This document shows positions 22,754-31,408 of a stretch of DNA of 63,391 bases, piece by piece (position 1 is the first letter of the stretch; the number at the start of each line of letters is the position of its first letter). Source of the DNA: JBDTSW01 sp051004675 (GTDB lineage Bacteria > Actinomycetota > Thermoleophilia > Solirubrobacterales > 70-9); contig JBPCKC010000096.1 in assembly GCA_051004675.1 (NCBI GenBank), positions 1 through 63,391 of the forward strand, given 5' to 3'. The notes beneath the pieces were generated by a model that did no database searches, was not told the origin of the DNA, and saw only the letters and a list, made by a program, of their open reading frames with translations. A program made the position numbers and the translations under genes.

Positions 22754-24153
22754 GAGGGACGACGGAACGGGACGACGGAACCACTGCCCTCCGCCTCCTC
22801 CGCTTCGCGTCCGGGGGCGGCGGAGCCCGGAGCAATTTGGTGCTCCCCGGTCAGCGTCTCGAACAGCTCGACCTGCTCGCTCACCACCTTGCCGATCCGC
22901 CGGATCCCCTCGCGGATCTCATCCTCGTTGGAGCCCGAGAAGTTCAGGCGCATCGATCCCGACCCGCGGCCGTCGACGAAGGCGGCGGCGCCGGGGACGA
23001 AGGCCACGTTCTCGCGCAGCGCTCTCGCCAGCAGGTCGGTGGTGTCGAAGTAGTCCGGCAGCGTCGCCCAGACGAACAGGCCGCCCTCGGGCGTGGTCCA
23101 CGTCGCCTGCTCTGGGAAGTGGCGCTCCAGCGACTCGATCATCGCGTCGCGGCGGGAGCGGTAGTGATCGATCAGGCTCTCCACGTACGCGCCCCATTGA
23201 CCCTCGGCGAAGTACTCGTTGACGAAGTACTGGGTGAGCGTCGAGCTACACAGATCGGAGGCCTGCTTGCCCAGCACCACCTTCTCCATCACTGGCGGCG
23301 GCGCGCAGAGCCAGCCGAGCCGGATCCCGGGGGAGAGGATCTTCGAGAAGGTGCCGAGGTAGACGACGTAGTCGCCGCCGTCCATCGCGTACAGCGGCTC
23401 GACCGGCTCGCCCGAGTAGCGCAGCAGGCCGTAGGGGTTGTCCTCGACGATCAACAGCTCCCGCTCACGGGCGATTTCGACCAGCCGCCGTCGCCGCTCG
23501 GGCGAGAGCGTCACTCCGGCTGGATTCTGGAAGGTCGGCACGGTGTAGATGAATTTGGGGCGCCGGCCCTCGGCGGCGAGCTCGTCGAGGAGCTCCTCCA
23601 GCAGGTCGATCCGCATCCCGTCGGAGTCCATCTCGACCTGGCGGGTGTCGGCCTCGTACGAGCAGAACACGGGCACGGCGCCTGGGTAGGTGGGCGCCTC
23701 GCAAACGACGACGTCGCCCGGGTCGATCAGCGTCTTCGTGATCAGGTCGATCGCCTGCTGGCCCCCGGTGGTGACGATGATGTCGCCGGGGTCCGGCCGC
23801 ATCCCCTCGGCGCCCATCACCTCGGCGATGCACTCACGGGTTCGCGCGAAGCCCTCGGTCGGCCCGTACTGGAGCGCCGCAGCCGAGGACTCCTGGGCGA
23901 TCCGCGTCATCTGGGCCGCGAACGACTCGGGCGGGAAGGTGGAGGTGTCGGGTAGCCCGCCGGCGAGCGAGATCACCTCGGGCCGAGCGGTGATCTCCAT
24001 CAGGTCGCGCATCGCCGAGGAGCGCATCACCCGTGTGCGCTGCGCGAACAGGCCCGCGTAGCGTTCGAGGTCGCGCGCCGAGGTGTGGGCACGCCGGTGG
24101 GGGGCGGGAGCGCCGAGTCGGGGGTTCTTGGGAGTGTCGGGCAGCTCGGTCAT
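22750..24153 (-). CDS. PLP-dependent aminotransferase, 2-aminoadipate/valine type (class I fold)
   Basis: A 467-residue fold-type I aminotransferase of the LysN / MocR-like group, without an N-terminal GntR HTH. It shows VISLAGGLPDTSTFPPESFA, ALQYGPTEGFARTRECIAE, TTGGQQAIDLITKTLIDPGD, PTFQNPAGVTLSPERR, the PLP-lysine stretch YLGTFSKILSPGIRLGW, and MRLNFSGSNEDEIREGIRRIG. It starts at ATG 24153; the frame is open further up but there it becomes low-quality sequence. Coupling to ddl suggests a link to amino-acid supply for the wall, which is only an inference. Confidence 0.92.
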   Translation of the reverse strand: MTELPDTPKNPRLGAPAPHRRAHTSARDLERYAGLFAQRTRVMRSSAMRDLMEITARPEVISLAGGLPDTSTFPPESFAAQMTRIAQESSAAALQYGPTEGFARTRECIAEVMGAEGMRPDPGDIIVTTGGQQAIDLITKTLIDPGDVVVCEAPTYPGAVPVFCSYEADTRQVEMDSDGMRIDLLEELLDELAAEGRRPKFIYTVPTFQNPAGVTLSPERRRRLVEIARERELLIVEDNPYGLLRYSGEPVEPLYAMDGGDYVVYLGTFSKILSPGIRLGWLCAPPPVMEKVVLGKQASDLCSSTLTQYFVNEYFAEGQWGAYVESLIDHYRSRRDAMIESLERHFPEQATWTTPEGGLFVWATLPDYFDTTDLLARALRENVAFVPGAAAFVDGRGSGSMRLNFSGSNEDEIREGIRRIGKVVSEQVELFETLTGEHQIAPGSAAPGREAEEAEGSGSVVPFRRPS

Positions 24154-24225
24154 GGGCGTGAAGTCTCGCGCACCCGCGAGCGCGACCATTCCGGTGAAGT
24201 AGTCACCAACTGCTAATGTGGTCAT

Positions 24226-24534
24226 ATGGAGGTTGGCGTAAGGGAGTTCAAGGCGCGCCTGAGCGAGCATCTGCGACGCGTCGCGGCGGGCGAGCGGATC
24301 ACGATCACCTCGCGCGGGCGCCCGGTGGCGGAGGTGCTGCCCGCGGGGGCCCGGCGCGACCCGGCACAAGAGCACCTGGCGCGGCTGATCGCCGAGGGGC
24401 GGGTGACGCCCCCGACCCGGCCGAGGAGCGAGCGGCGCAGGGCTCGCCCGGTGCCCGCAGAGCGAAGCGCATCCGAGCTGATCATCCGCGAGCGCGAGGA
24501 GGAGCGCCGGAAGGGGAGGCGATCCTCTACCTAG
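24226..24534 (+). CDS. Phd/YefM-type antitoxin (VapBC module A)
   Basis: A 102-residue protein with the Phd fold start MEVGVREFKARLSEHLRRVAAGERITITSRGRPVAEVLPAG. The rest is a long, very basic tail (RPRSERRRARPVPAERS, REREEERRKGRRSST) that would wrap the toxin. It starts at ATG 24226, which follows AT-rich promoter-like sequence (CTAATGTGGTCAT) almost directly, suggesting a leaderless message. Its 3' end overlaps the toxin coding region. Confidence 0.88.
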   Translation: MEVGVREFKARLSEHLRRVAAGERITITSRGRPVAEVLPAGARRDPAQEHLARLIAEGRVTPPTRPRSERRRARPVPAERSASELIIREREEERRKGRRSST

Positions 24535-24923
24535 ACGCGAGCGCCCTGGTCAAGCGCTACGTGCTCGAGCCTGGCTCCGAAGTTCTCGGCGAGGCGATGT
24601 TCGCCGCCGACGGCTGGGCCGCGTGCAGGATCGCCTACACGGAGACGAGCATCGCCGTGGGGCGGGCCGGCGCCCTCGAAGGGGCTGACTCCCTCGACGA
24701 GGACTGGCCCCAGTTCCAGGTGGTCGAGGTCGATCAGTCTCTCGCCGCCGCCGCCGTGGAGCTGGGCGTCGCCGAGGGCCTGCGGACGCTCGACGCGCTC
24801 CACCTGGCGGCCGCCCTCAGACTTGGGCCGGCGGTCACCTTCGCCACCTGGGACGGCGCGCTTCACGCCGCCGCGGCGCGGCGCGGCCTCGACGTACTGC
24901 CCGCGGTCCTCGACGCTGGGTAG
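24522..24923 (+). CDS. PIN-domain toxin VapC (module A), start codon unclear
   Basis: A PIN RNase of about 133 residues: LYLDASALVKRYVLEPGS (first Asp), the ETS glutamate, TLDALHLAAAL and TFATWDGALHAAA (third and fourth acidic residues). The frame overlaps the antitoxin end. No ATG, GTG or TTG lies near the expected N-terminus. The codons there read Ala-Ile-Leu-Tyr-Leu-Asp, and ATC at 24522 falls where the usual M of MILYLDAS sits. Either a non-canonical start is used or the start was lost by mutation. The catalytic residues are all present. Confidence 0.8.
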   Translation: MLYLDASALVKRYVLEPGSEVLGEAMFAADGWAACRIAYTETSIAVGRAGALEGADSLDEDWPQFQVVEVDQSLAAAAVELGVAEGLRTLDALHLAAALRLGPAVTFATWDGALHAAAARRGLDVLPAVLDAG

Positions 24924-24936
24924 CCTTCCGGCGCGC

Positions 24937-25341
24937 ATGTACGACACGCTCCTGTTCCTCCACCTCCTCGGCGCCTTCGTCTCCTTCGTGACCGTGGGGG
25001 TCTTCGTCGCCTGGGGCTTCGGCGCTCCGGTCCAGCGCGGCGGCTTCCAGCTCGCCGACTGGGCCTGGAACGTCAGCGGGGCCCTGCTCCTCGTCTTCGG
25101 CGTCTGGCTCGCCCTCTACGTCGACGGCTACGAACTCTGGGACGGCTGGATCCTCGGCGCGCTGGTCCTCTTCGGGGCCGCGACCGCCTTCGGCGCCTGG
25201 GCGCGACGCGACGTCCTCGCGGTCCTCGGCGAGGACGGGTCCGGCGACATCACCGGCACGCGGGCGGCGCTTTGGAACTGGCTGCGCACCGCCTCAATCG
25301 TGGCCATCCTCGTCCTCATGGTCTGGAAGCCGGGTGCCTAG
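24937..25341 (+). CDS. Small integral membrane protein (134 aa)
   Basis: Function not recognised. The protein has four hydrophobic segments (TLLFLHLLGAFVSFVTVGVF, NVSGALLLVFGVWLALYV, GWILGALVLFGAATAFGAWA, SIVAILVLMVWKPG). The start LFLHLLGAF is like the DUF2269-type integral membrane families. ATG 24937 follows the VapC stop by 13 nt. The next gene begins immediately after its stop and has the same topology, so the two may form a heteromer. Confidence 0.8.
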   Translation: MYDTLLFLHLLGAFVSFVTVGVFVAWGFGAPVQRGGFQLADWAWNVSGALLLVFGVWLALYVDGYELWDGWILGALVLFGAATAFGAWARRDVLAVLGEDGSGDITGTRAALWNWLRTASIVAILVLMVWKPGA

Positions 25342-25791
25342 GTGAGCGCCGCAGCGATCCGCCCGGACGAGTGGAACCTCCCGCTCTTCCTTCACATCCT
25401 CGGCGCGCTCGCCCTCGTCGGCGCGGTCACGGCCGCCGCCTACTACCTCTTCCGCGCCCGCCGGGACTCCTCTCCCGCGCTCGCGCGCTACGGCTTCCGC
25501 GCGCTCCTGCTTGGGGCCATCCCCTCTTACCTGGTGACGCGGGTGGCCGCCCAGTGGCTCCTCGACGAGGAGGGCCTGACCGACTCCGAGGATGCCTGGA
25601 TCACGATCGGGTTCATCGTCACCGACGCCGGGCTGCTCCTGCTGATCGCGGCGACCGTGGCGGCGGGGATCGCCGCGCGCCGCGCCGAGGGGTCGATCGG
25701 CCGCGGCCCTTCCATCGCCGCCTGGTCGTGCTCCGTGCTGCTCGTCACCTACACCGTGGCGCTGTGGGCGATGGCTGCCAAGCCGCTCTAG
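25342..25791 (+). CDS. Small integral membrane protein (149 aa), paralogue-like partner
   Basis: The GTG start abuts the previous stop. Four hydrophobic stretches are visible: LFLHILGALALVGAVTAAAY, FRALLLGAIPSYLVTRVA, FIVTDAGLLLLIAATVAAGI, and SCSVLLVTYTVALWAMAA. The shared LFLH(I/L)LGA start with the upstream gene suggests the two arose by duplication. No catalytic motif is visible. Confidence 0.8.
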   Translation: MSAAAIRPDEWNLPLFLHILGALALVGAVTAAAYYLFRARRDSSPALARYGFRALLLGAIPSYLVTRVAAQWLLDEEGLTDSEDAWITIGFIVTDAGLLLLIAATVAAGIAARRAEGSIGRGPSIAAWSCSVLLVTYTVALWAMAAKPL

Positions 25792-25792
25792 C

Positions 25793-26263
25793 GTGCGAAT
25801 CACATCCGGTGGCCAGACCGGCGTCGATCGAGCCGCGCTGGACGCCGCGATAGCCCTCGGCCTCGACTACGGCGGCTGGTGCCCTGCGGGCGGCTGGGCC
25901 GAGGATCACCCGGACGCCCCGGGACTTCTCGCCGCCTATCCCAACCTCCGCGAGACGCCGCTGGCCGACCCGGCGCAGCGGACGGCGTGGAACCTGCGCG
26001 ACGCCGACGCGGCGCTCATCCTCGACCGCGCCGATGCCCGCTCGCTGGGCACCGAGCTTGCCGCGACGCTCGCCCGCGCGAGCGAGCGGCCTTGGACCGT
26101 CGTCGAGGTGGGAAGTCCCGACGCCGGCGCGAGGATCGCCGAGCTGGCCGGCTCGCTCGGGCCAAAGGCGACCCTCAGCGTCGGCGGCCCCCGGGAGAGC
26201 GAGGCGCCGGGGATCTACGACCAGGCGTATGAGCTGCTCACCGCGGAGCTCGCGGTGCGCTGA
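25793..26263 (+). CDS. Putative molybdenum-carrier / Rossmann-fold nucleotide-binding protein
   Basis: A 156-residue protein matching the putative Mo-carrier family (YpsA/SLOG-like Rossmann fold). It starts with RITSGGQTGVDRAALDAAIA and continues GGWCPAGGWAEDH, LRETPLADPAQRTAWNLRDADAALIL and the C-terminal GGPRESEAPGIYDQAYELL. The GTG start at 25793 follows the previous stop by 1 nt. The true ligand is uncertain; family members may bind nucleotides rather than molybdenum cofactor. Confidence 0.85.
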   Translation: MRITSGGQTGVDRAALDAAIALGLDYGGWCPAGGWAEDHPDAPGLLAAYPNLRETPLADPAQRTAWNLRDADAALILDRADARSLGTELAATLARASERPWTVVEVGSPDAGARIAELAGSLGPKATLSVGGPRESEAPGIYDQAYELLTAELAVR

Positions 26264-26312
26264 GCCATGCCCATCGGCGCGGCGGCGGCGGCCCGTGGCT
26301 AGATTCAAGGGG

Positions 26313-28535
26313 ATGCACGGGCTTGGGCGGAGCGTCGCGGGAGCGACAGCGGTACTCGCTGCAGCGTCGCTGGCGCTTGCGGCGCCGGCGGGCGCCGCCT
26401 CGCTCTACGACGGTCCGGCGCCCCGGCCCGGCCCGGACATCCTCTACTCCAAGCCCGCCAAGGCCCCCCAGCTCAGAAACCGCGGGCCGTGGCAGGCGCG
26501 GCCGATCCTGGTCTCCGGCGCCAGCGCCTACCGCAGCGGCGAGTTCCTCTACCAGGACTACATCTACGACGACCACGGGGCGCGCGGCGTGGCGGACCCC
26601 GACGATCCCAAGACCGAGAGCAGCGCCTTCAGCCGCGCCAACGGCACCTACACCTACCCGACCGCGGAGCCCTACGCCGACAACGCCGCCGACCTGGTCG
26701 AGCTGCGCGTGAAGCCGCGCCGGCGTTCCACCGCCTTCCGGATCACGCTCAACACGCTCACCGACCCCGAGCTGGTCGCGAGCACGATCACGCTGGGCAA
26801 CTCGCCCGCTCCCCGCGAGCTTCCCCACGCAGCGAACGCGACCGCCCCGGCGCGACGGTTCCTCACCGTCCACGGCACTGAAGGCGAGATCGTCCGGGCT
26901 CGAAACGGCGAGGTGCTCAAGCCGGCGCCGCGGGTACGGGTCTCAAAGAGGCGCAACCAGATCGACGTGCGGGTGAGCCACCGGGCGTGGAACCCCGGCA
27001 GGCGCACGGTCCGGATGTCGGCGGGGGTCGGGCTGTGGGATGCGACCGCGGGCGAGTACCTCGCCCCGGCAGGCAGCGCCACCGCCGGCACACCGGGCGG
27101 CGCCGCGGGCGCCGGAGCGGCGTTCTTCAACGCCGCCTTCCGCTTCGACGAGCCGTGGCCGGAGATCACCGACCCGACGCAGCCGTTCGCCGCGCCGCGT
27201 TGGTGGCGCGACTCGGCGCAGGGCTCCAAGCTCGCCTCGGGTGAGCTGGGCGACTTCCACGCCGAGGTCGACTTCGCCAAGCTCGCATCCCGCGTTCGCG
27301 ACGACATGCGCGACCAGCCCGGCGGCGTCCCCACCACCGGGCCGATGAACCGCCTGCTTTCGAGCCGCTTCAAGACGGGCGAGGGCGCCGACTACCCCGG
27401 GAGCTGCGGCGGGGTGGAGGACTGCGACGGCCAGCTCCACGGGCGCCTTCAGCCCTACTCGATCTACGTCCCGGCCGAGGGCCGCCCGCCCGGCGGCTAC
27501 GGCATGACGCTGCTGCTGCACTCCCTCGCCGCCAACTACAACCAGTTCGCAGACTCCAACAACCAGTCCCAGTACGGCGATCGGGGGCGCGGCTCGATCG
27601 TGATCACGCCGGGCGGGCGCGGGCCCGACGGCTGGTACTACGGCAAGTCGGGCGCCGACACGTTCGAGGTCTGGGCCGACGTCGCCCGGCGCTACCGCCT
27701 CGACGCGGATTGGACGGCGATCGGCGGCTACTCGATGGGCGGCTACGGCACCTACAAGCTCGCCGCCCAGTACCCCGACCTGTTCGCGCGCGCCCACCCA
27801 ACCGTCGGGCCGCCCTCGCTGGGCATCTGGGTTCCCCCGGCCCCGCCGAACGAGCCGACGAGCCAGACCTACGACATGCTCGAGTCCCTCCGCCACGTCC
27901 CGTTCCTGATCTGGGTCGGCGCGAACGACGAACTGGTGCCGGCGCCCGGACCGCTCGAGCAGTCCCAGCGCTTCGACGAGCTGGGCTACCGCTACCGCTA
28001 CGACCTCTTCACGCCTCCGGCCGACCACTTCGCGCTCGCCGTCCACGACCAGTGGCAGCCCGCCGCAGACTTCCTCGGCACCCACGAGGTGGACCGCAAT
28101 CCGGCGCACGTCTCCTACGTCCTCAACCCCACGATGGACTTCACGGGGCTCGGCACCAGGGCCGACCATGCCTACTGGCTGTCGGGGATGCGTCTGCGCG
28201 ATCGCGCAGGCGAGGTGCCGCGCGCCGAGATCGACGCGATCTCGCACGGCTTCGGCGAGGGCGACCGGGCGCCGGGGTCGACGCAGTCATCCGCCGGGAC
28301 CCTGGCTCCCGGCACGTTCGGCGCGATGCCCTTCGTGGAGACGAGCAAGGGCTGGGGCGCCGCGCCCTCGGCGCCCGCGAAGGACCGCCTGGAGCTCGAC
28401 CTCGAGAACCTCAGGCGCGTGGTCGTGAACGTCGATCGCGCGCGCTTGAGTTGCCAGGCGAAGGTCGCCGCGACCAGCGACGGCCCCGCGAAGGTCGTCC
28501 TCGCCGGCTGCGGGCGCACCGTCGACGTGCCGTAG
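26313..28535 (+). CDS. Secreted alpha/beta hydrolase (esterase/prolyl-peptidase-like)
   Basis: A 740-residue exported protein. The start at ATG 26313 gives a signal peptide (hydrophobic SVAGATAVLAAASLALAAPA, cleavage near AGAAS). A beta-rich N-terminal half (about 30-340) with VELRVKPRRRSTAFRITL resembles carbohydrate- or surface-binding sandwich modules. The hydrolase domain (about 380-600) has LLLHSLAANYNQF, the nucleophile elbow GGYSMGGYGTY, the acid region WVGANDELVPAP, and the His in PPADHFALAVHDQW. A late region (about 610-740) is beta-rich. Substrate unknown. The gene is monocistronic or heads a pair with the next membrane gene. Confidence 0.87.
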   Translation: MHGLGRSVAGATAVLAAASLALAAPAGAASLYDGPAPRPGPDILYSKPAKAPQLRNRGPWQARPILVSGASAYRSGEFLYQDYIYDDHGARGVADPDDPKTESSAFSRANGTYTYPTAEPYADNAADLVELRVKPRRRSTAFRITLNTLTDPELVASTITLGNSPAPRELPHAANATAPARRFLTVHGTEGEIVRARNGEVLKPAPRVRVSKRRNQIDVRVSHRAWNPGRRTVRMSAGVGLWDATAGEYLAPAGSATAGTPGGAAGAGAAFFNAAFRFDEPWPEITDPTQPFAAPRWWRDSAQGSKLASGELGDFHAEVDFAKLASRVRDDMRDQPGGVPTTGPMNRLLSSRFKTGEGADYPGSCGGVEDCDGQLHGRLQPYSIYVPAEGRPPGGYGMTLLLHSLAANYNQFADSNNQSQYGDRGRGSIVITPGGRGPDGWYYGKSGADTFEVWADVARRYRLDADWTAIGGYSMGGYGTYKLAAQYPDLFARAHPTVGPPSLGIWVPPAPPNEPTSQTYDMLESLRHVPFLIWVGANDELVPAPGPLEQSQRFDELGYRYRYDLFTPPADHFALAVHDQWQPAADFLGTHEVDRNPAHVSYVLNPTMDFTGLGTRADHAYWLSGMRLRDRAGEVPRAEIDAISHGFGEGDRAPGSTQSSAGTLAPGTFGAMPFVETSKGWGAAPSAPAKDRLELDLENLRRVVVNVDRARLSCQAKVAATSDGPAKVVLAGCGRTVDVP

Positions 28536-28547
28536 CCTGCGCCGGCC

Positions 28548-29018
28548 ATGGACCTCTTCGAGGCAAGCTGCCAGGGACTGGGCCTCGCGCTCGCCATCGG
28601 CATGTTCGGCGGCGCGCTCGCCGGCATCGCGCAGGGGAAGCTCGACGACGGCCGTGCGCTCACCGGCTTGCTGCTGATCCTCGCCGCGGTCGGCGGCGGG
28701 ATCGCCTTCGGCGCCTCGCTGCGCGTGGAGGACCACCCGGCGTGGCCGGGGTGGATCGCAGGCGCCGTGGTGGCCGGGTTCGCGCTGCTCGTGGCGGGCA
28801 GCGTGGTCGCCGCGGCCTCCGAGCGCGCGGGGGACGGCGGCTCGGCCGCCTTCATAGCGGCGATCACGGCCGCCGCCGCGCTCGTACTGGCGGCGCTTAG
28901 CCTCACGTTCGCCGCGCCGATCTCGCTCGTCGGGCTCGCGGCCCTCGCCTTCATCGCGATCAACCGCCGCCGCCGCGCGGCGCAGAAGTACGAAGGCCTG
29001 CGGATCCTCCGCGGCTAG
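28548..29018 (+). CDS. Membrane protein of unknown function (156 aa)
   Basis: Not recognised. Four to five hydrophobic segments (LGLALAIGMFGGALAGIA, ALTGLLLILAAVGGGIAFG, WIAGAVVAGFALLVAGSVVAAAS, AFIAAITAAAALVLAALSLTFAAPISLVGLAALAFIAINRR) end in a basic tail. It starts at ATG 28548, 12 nt after the secreted hydrolase. A strong bidirectional hairpin terminator follows. Confidence 0.75.
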   Translation: MDLFEASCQGLGLALAIGMFGGALAGIAQGKLDDGRALTGLLLILAAVGGGIAFGASLRVEDHPAWPGWIAGAVVAGFALLVAGSVVAAASERAGDGGSAAFIAAITAAAALVLAALSLTFAAPISLVGLAALAFIAINRRRRAAQKYEGLRILRG

Positions 29019-29044
29019 CGAGCCTCGCCGGCCAAGGTTTGTCA

Positions 29045-29071
29045 GATCGTGTGCGGGATCCGCACACGATC
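29045..29071. terminator. Bidirectional hairpin terminator between convergent genes
   Basis: A perfect 12-bp stem with a 3-nt loop: GATCGTGTGCGG, GAT, CCGCACACGATC. It lies 27 nt after the stop of the upstream plus-strand gene and 26 nt before the stop of the converging GH31 gene. No long U-tract is seen on either side, as is common in high-GC actinobacteria. Confidence 0.75.
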
Positions 29072-29096
29072 CCGCAACCCTCCCCGTCGTTAACCC

Positions 29097-31343
29097 CTAG
29101 CGCAGACCGCGCGAGCCGCAGCGCTTAAACCACGGCAGCGTGCCCAGCGGAGCCTCGACGAACTGACTCGCCGGGCCCGTGAAGCGCTCGGGCGAGGCGG
29201 CCCGCTTCCAGCAGCCGGCCGGGAAGTAGACGTCGCGCCCGCTCGCGCCCTCGCTCACCACCGGCGCCACCAGCACGTTGCGCCCCAGCATCCACTCCTG
29301 GTCCTGCTCCGCGGCGGCCTCGTCGCCCGGATAGGCCAGCCATAGCGGCCGCGTGGGCGGGACGCCGGTGCGCACCGCCCGGCGCCACAGCCGCTTGATC
29401 AGCGGGCGCGCTCGCAGGTGAAGGCGCGAAAGGCGCTTGTAGATCCGCACGGTCTCGCGGTCGTAGGTCCAGGGCGCGTGGGTGCCGGCGTTGATCGAGC
29501 CATGCAGGCGGAACACCGGGGAGAGCGCCGACCACTCGGCCCAGCGGATGAACAGCTCCTTGGTCGTGGGCGGCGTGTGAAAGTCGAAGTAGCCGCCGAT
29601 GTCCGCGCCGAAGCCGTAGGCGCCGCCAATCGCCCGGTTAAGCATGTCGGTGGTGAGCGAGGCGAGCCCGGAGGAGCGGCTCCAGTCGGTGGTCTCGTCG
29701 CCGGGGAAGTTGGAGCCCTCATAGGCCGCCGAGCCCGGCGTGCCCGAGTAGCCGGAGCGGGTGAACCACCAGATCCGCCGGTCGCGCTTTCGCTCGAACC
29801 TGCGCACCACCGACGCGGTCGTCTTGTGGAAGAGGACCGGGTAGCGGTTGTGCATCGTCGCGCCGGTCTCGCCGTTGTCGAAGTGCATGCCGTTCTGAAC
29901 CTGCTCGCCGAAGTCCTGCATGAACCCGTCGGCCCCCAGGCGCAGGGCACGCCTCACGCGCCCGCGCCACCACTTTCGCGCCGCCGGGTCGGTGAAGTCG
30001 ATCTGGGCCGTGAGGTTGTTGAAGTTGCCGACGTAGATGTAGGGGTCGCCGGTCGCCGTCTCCGCCACGTAGTCGTTCGCGATCGCCTCGTCGTAGTAGC
30101 GCGGAAGGTCGGTGCCGATCTCGTCCTTGCCGACGAACGGGCGGAAGTACAAGAGCGCCTTGATCCCGCGCCGGTGAAGCCGGCGGATCACCTTGCGCAG
30201 GAAGGGCGTCTCCAGCCACGCCCACGCCTCGATCCGGTAGGCGCGGATGGGAAGGCGGTAGCGGCGGAGGTCCTTCAGGTCCTGCTTTACCGAGGCCTTG
30301 TAGGTCGCCGCCGTCTCGCCGGTGAACTTGGTGAGGCGGTCGAACTGCGGCGCGAGCGCCCAGCTCGGCGGCGTTCGGTGGCGCCCGGTCAGTGCCGTGA
30401 GCTTGCGCATGGCCACGCGCGGCGCCCCTGGCGCGACCAGGTAGTCGAGGCCGGCCGCCGCGGCGCTCACCTGCCAGGCGTCGTCGCGGTCCGAGGCCAT
30501 CCGCCACCCGGAGAGCTCGTCGCGGTCCAGCAGGAAGCCGTACCCCTGGGACGAGACGAACTGCGATTGCACGTAGTAGGCGCCGGTCGGCCCGTTGGGG
30601 AAGAGGTAGGTCGGCCCCCCGGTTCCCGGGCCGGGCTCGGTGCCGGGGGCGAACGGCCCCGCGCCCGTGTTCTGCTGCTCGACCCAGTTGTAGAAGTCGT
30701 TGCCGCGCTGGTCGAGCGCGTTGTGGCGCCCGCCGAACCCCCGAAACGCCTCTTCCGCTTCGCTCGCGAACGAGTCGCCGATCGACACCACCCCGCTCGC
30801 CGGCTGCGCGTCGGCCGAGATCGCGATCCCGCCGTCGCGCGCCGTCATCTCGACGACCAGCAGCCGCCCCGTGGGGTCGTTCGTCGAGAGCTCCATCCGT
30901 ACGCCACGCTTGATCTCCACCGCCGACTCCACCCGTCGCGCGGAGAACTGAAGGCCCGCCTCCAGCCCGGTGAACCGGTTGCCCACCCAGGGCGTGGATG
31001 GGTACTGGAGGTCGGTTGCGGCGCCGACCGTGAAGACGAGCGGCGAGTAGGTAGTGGGCCCGTCGACCACGTCGCTGCCGAGCGGCGGCGGGTCGGGGAC
31101 CGGCGGGATGAGCGTCGGGCCGGGGAGGCCGTTCGGCGTGTGCGAGAGGACCTTGCGGCCGTCGTTGTCGTAGAAGTCGATCGCGAACGGGTCGCGGGTG
31201 ACGGTGGCGCTGGAGGCGTCGCTGGCGACCGTGATCAGGTCGGGGTCGATGACCACCTGGATGCGCGCGCTCGCCGGGGCCGCCGCCGCGAGGGCGAGCA
31301 TGCACCCAACGGTTCCGGCCAGCCAGGAGGTTCGCCCGCGCAT
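29097..31343 (-). CDS. Secreted glycoside hydrolase family 31 (alpha-glucosidase-like)
   Basis: A 748-residue exported GH31 enzyme. The start at ATG 31343 gives a signal peptide (SWLAGTVGCMLALAAAAPASA). The N-terminal beta-sandwich includes YGFLLDRDELSGWRM. The TIM barrel follows from about residue 340. The likely nucleophile is the Asp in GADGFMQDFGE (about 473), and the acid/base Asp is in FPGDETTDWSRSSGL (about 549). The MQDFGE and GDETTDW contexts recall the sulfoquinovosidase/YihQ branch (MADFGE, GDQ..D) as much as classic alpha-glucosidases. Which substrate is used cannot be decided by eye. The C-terminus carries the usual distal sandwich. Confidence 0.9.
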   Translation of the reverse strand: MRGRTSWLAGTVGCMLALAAAAPASARIQVVIDPDLITVASDASSATVTRDPFAIDFYDNDGRKVLSHTPNGLPGPTLIPPVPDPPPLGSDVVDGPTTYSPLVFTVGAATDLQYPSTPWVGNRFTGLEAGLQFSARRVESAVEIKRGVRMELSTNDPTGRLLVVEMTARDGGIAISADAQPASGVVSIGDSFASEAEEAFRGFGGRHNALDQRGNDFYNWVEQQNTGAGPFAPGTEPGPGTGGPTYLFPNGPTGAYYVQSQFVSSQGYGFLLDRDELSGWRMASDRDDAWQVSAAAAGLDYLVAPGAPRVAMRKLTALTGRHRTPPSWALAPQFDRLTKFTGETAATYKASVKQDLKDLRRYRLPIRAYRIEAWAWLETPFLRKVIRRLHRRGIKALLYFRPFVGKDEIGTDLPRYYDEAIANDYVAETATGDPYIYVGNFNNLTAQIDFTDPAARKWWRGRVRRALRLGADGFMQDFGEQVQNGMHFDNGETGATMHNRYPVLFHKTTASVVRRFERKRDRRIWWFTRSGYSGTPGSAAYEGSNFPGDETTDWSRSSGLASLTTDMLNRAIGGAYGFGADIGGYFDFHTPPTTKELFIRWAEWSALSPVFRLHGSINAGTHAPWTYDRETVRIYKRLSRLHLRARPLIKRLWRRAVRTGVPPTRPLWLAYPGDEAAAEQDQEWMLGRNVLVAPVVSEGASGRDVYFPAGCWKRAASPERFTGPASQFVEAPLGTLPWFKRCGSRGLR

Positions 31344-31408
31344 TGGACCGAGCCTAGCCCGCGCCGCGGCCACCCGCGCCGCCACGCGGCACGCGGCCGC
31401 CGCGCGGC

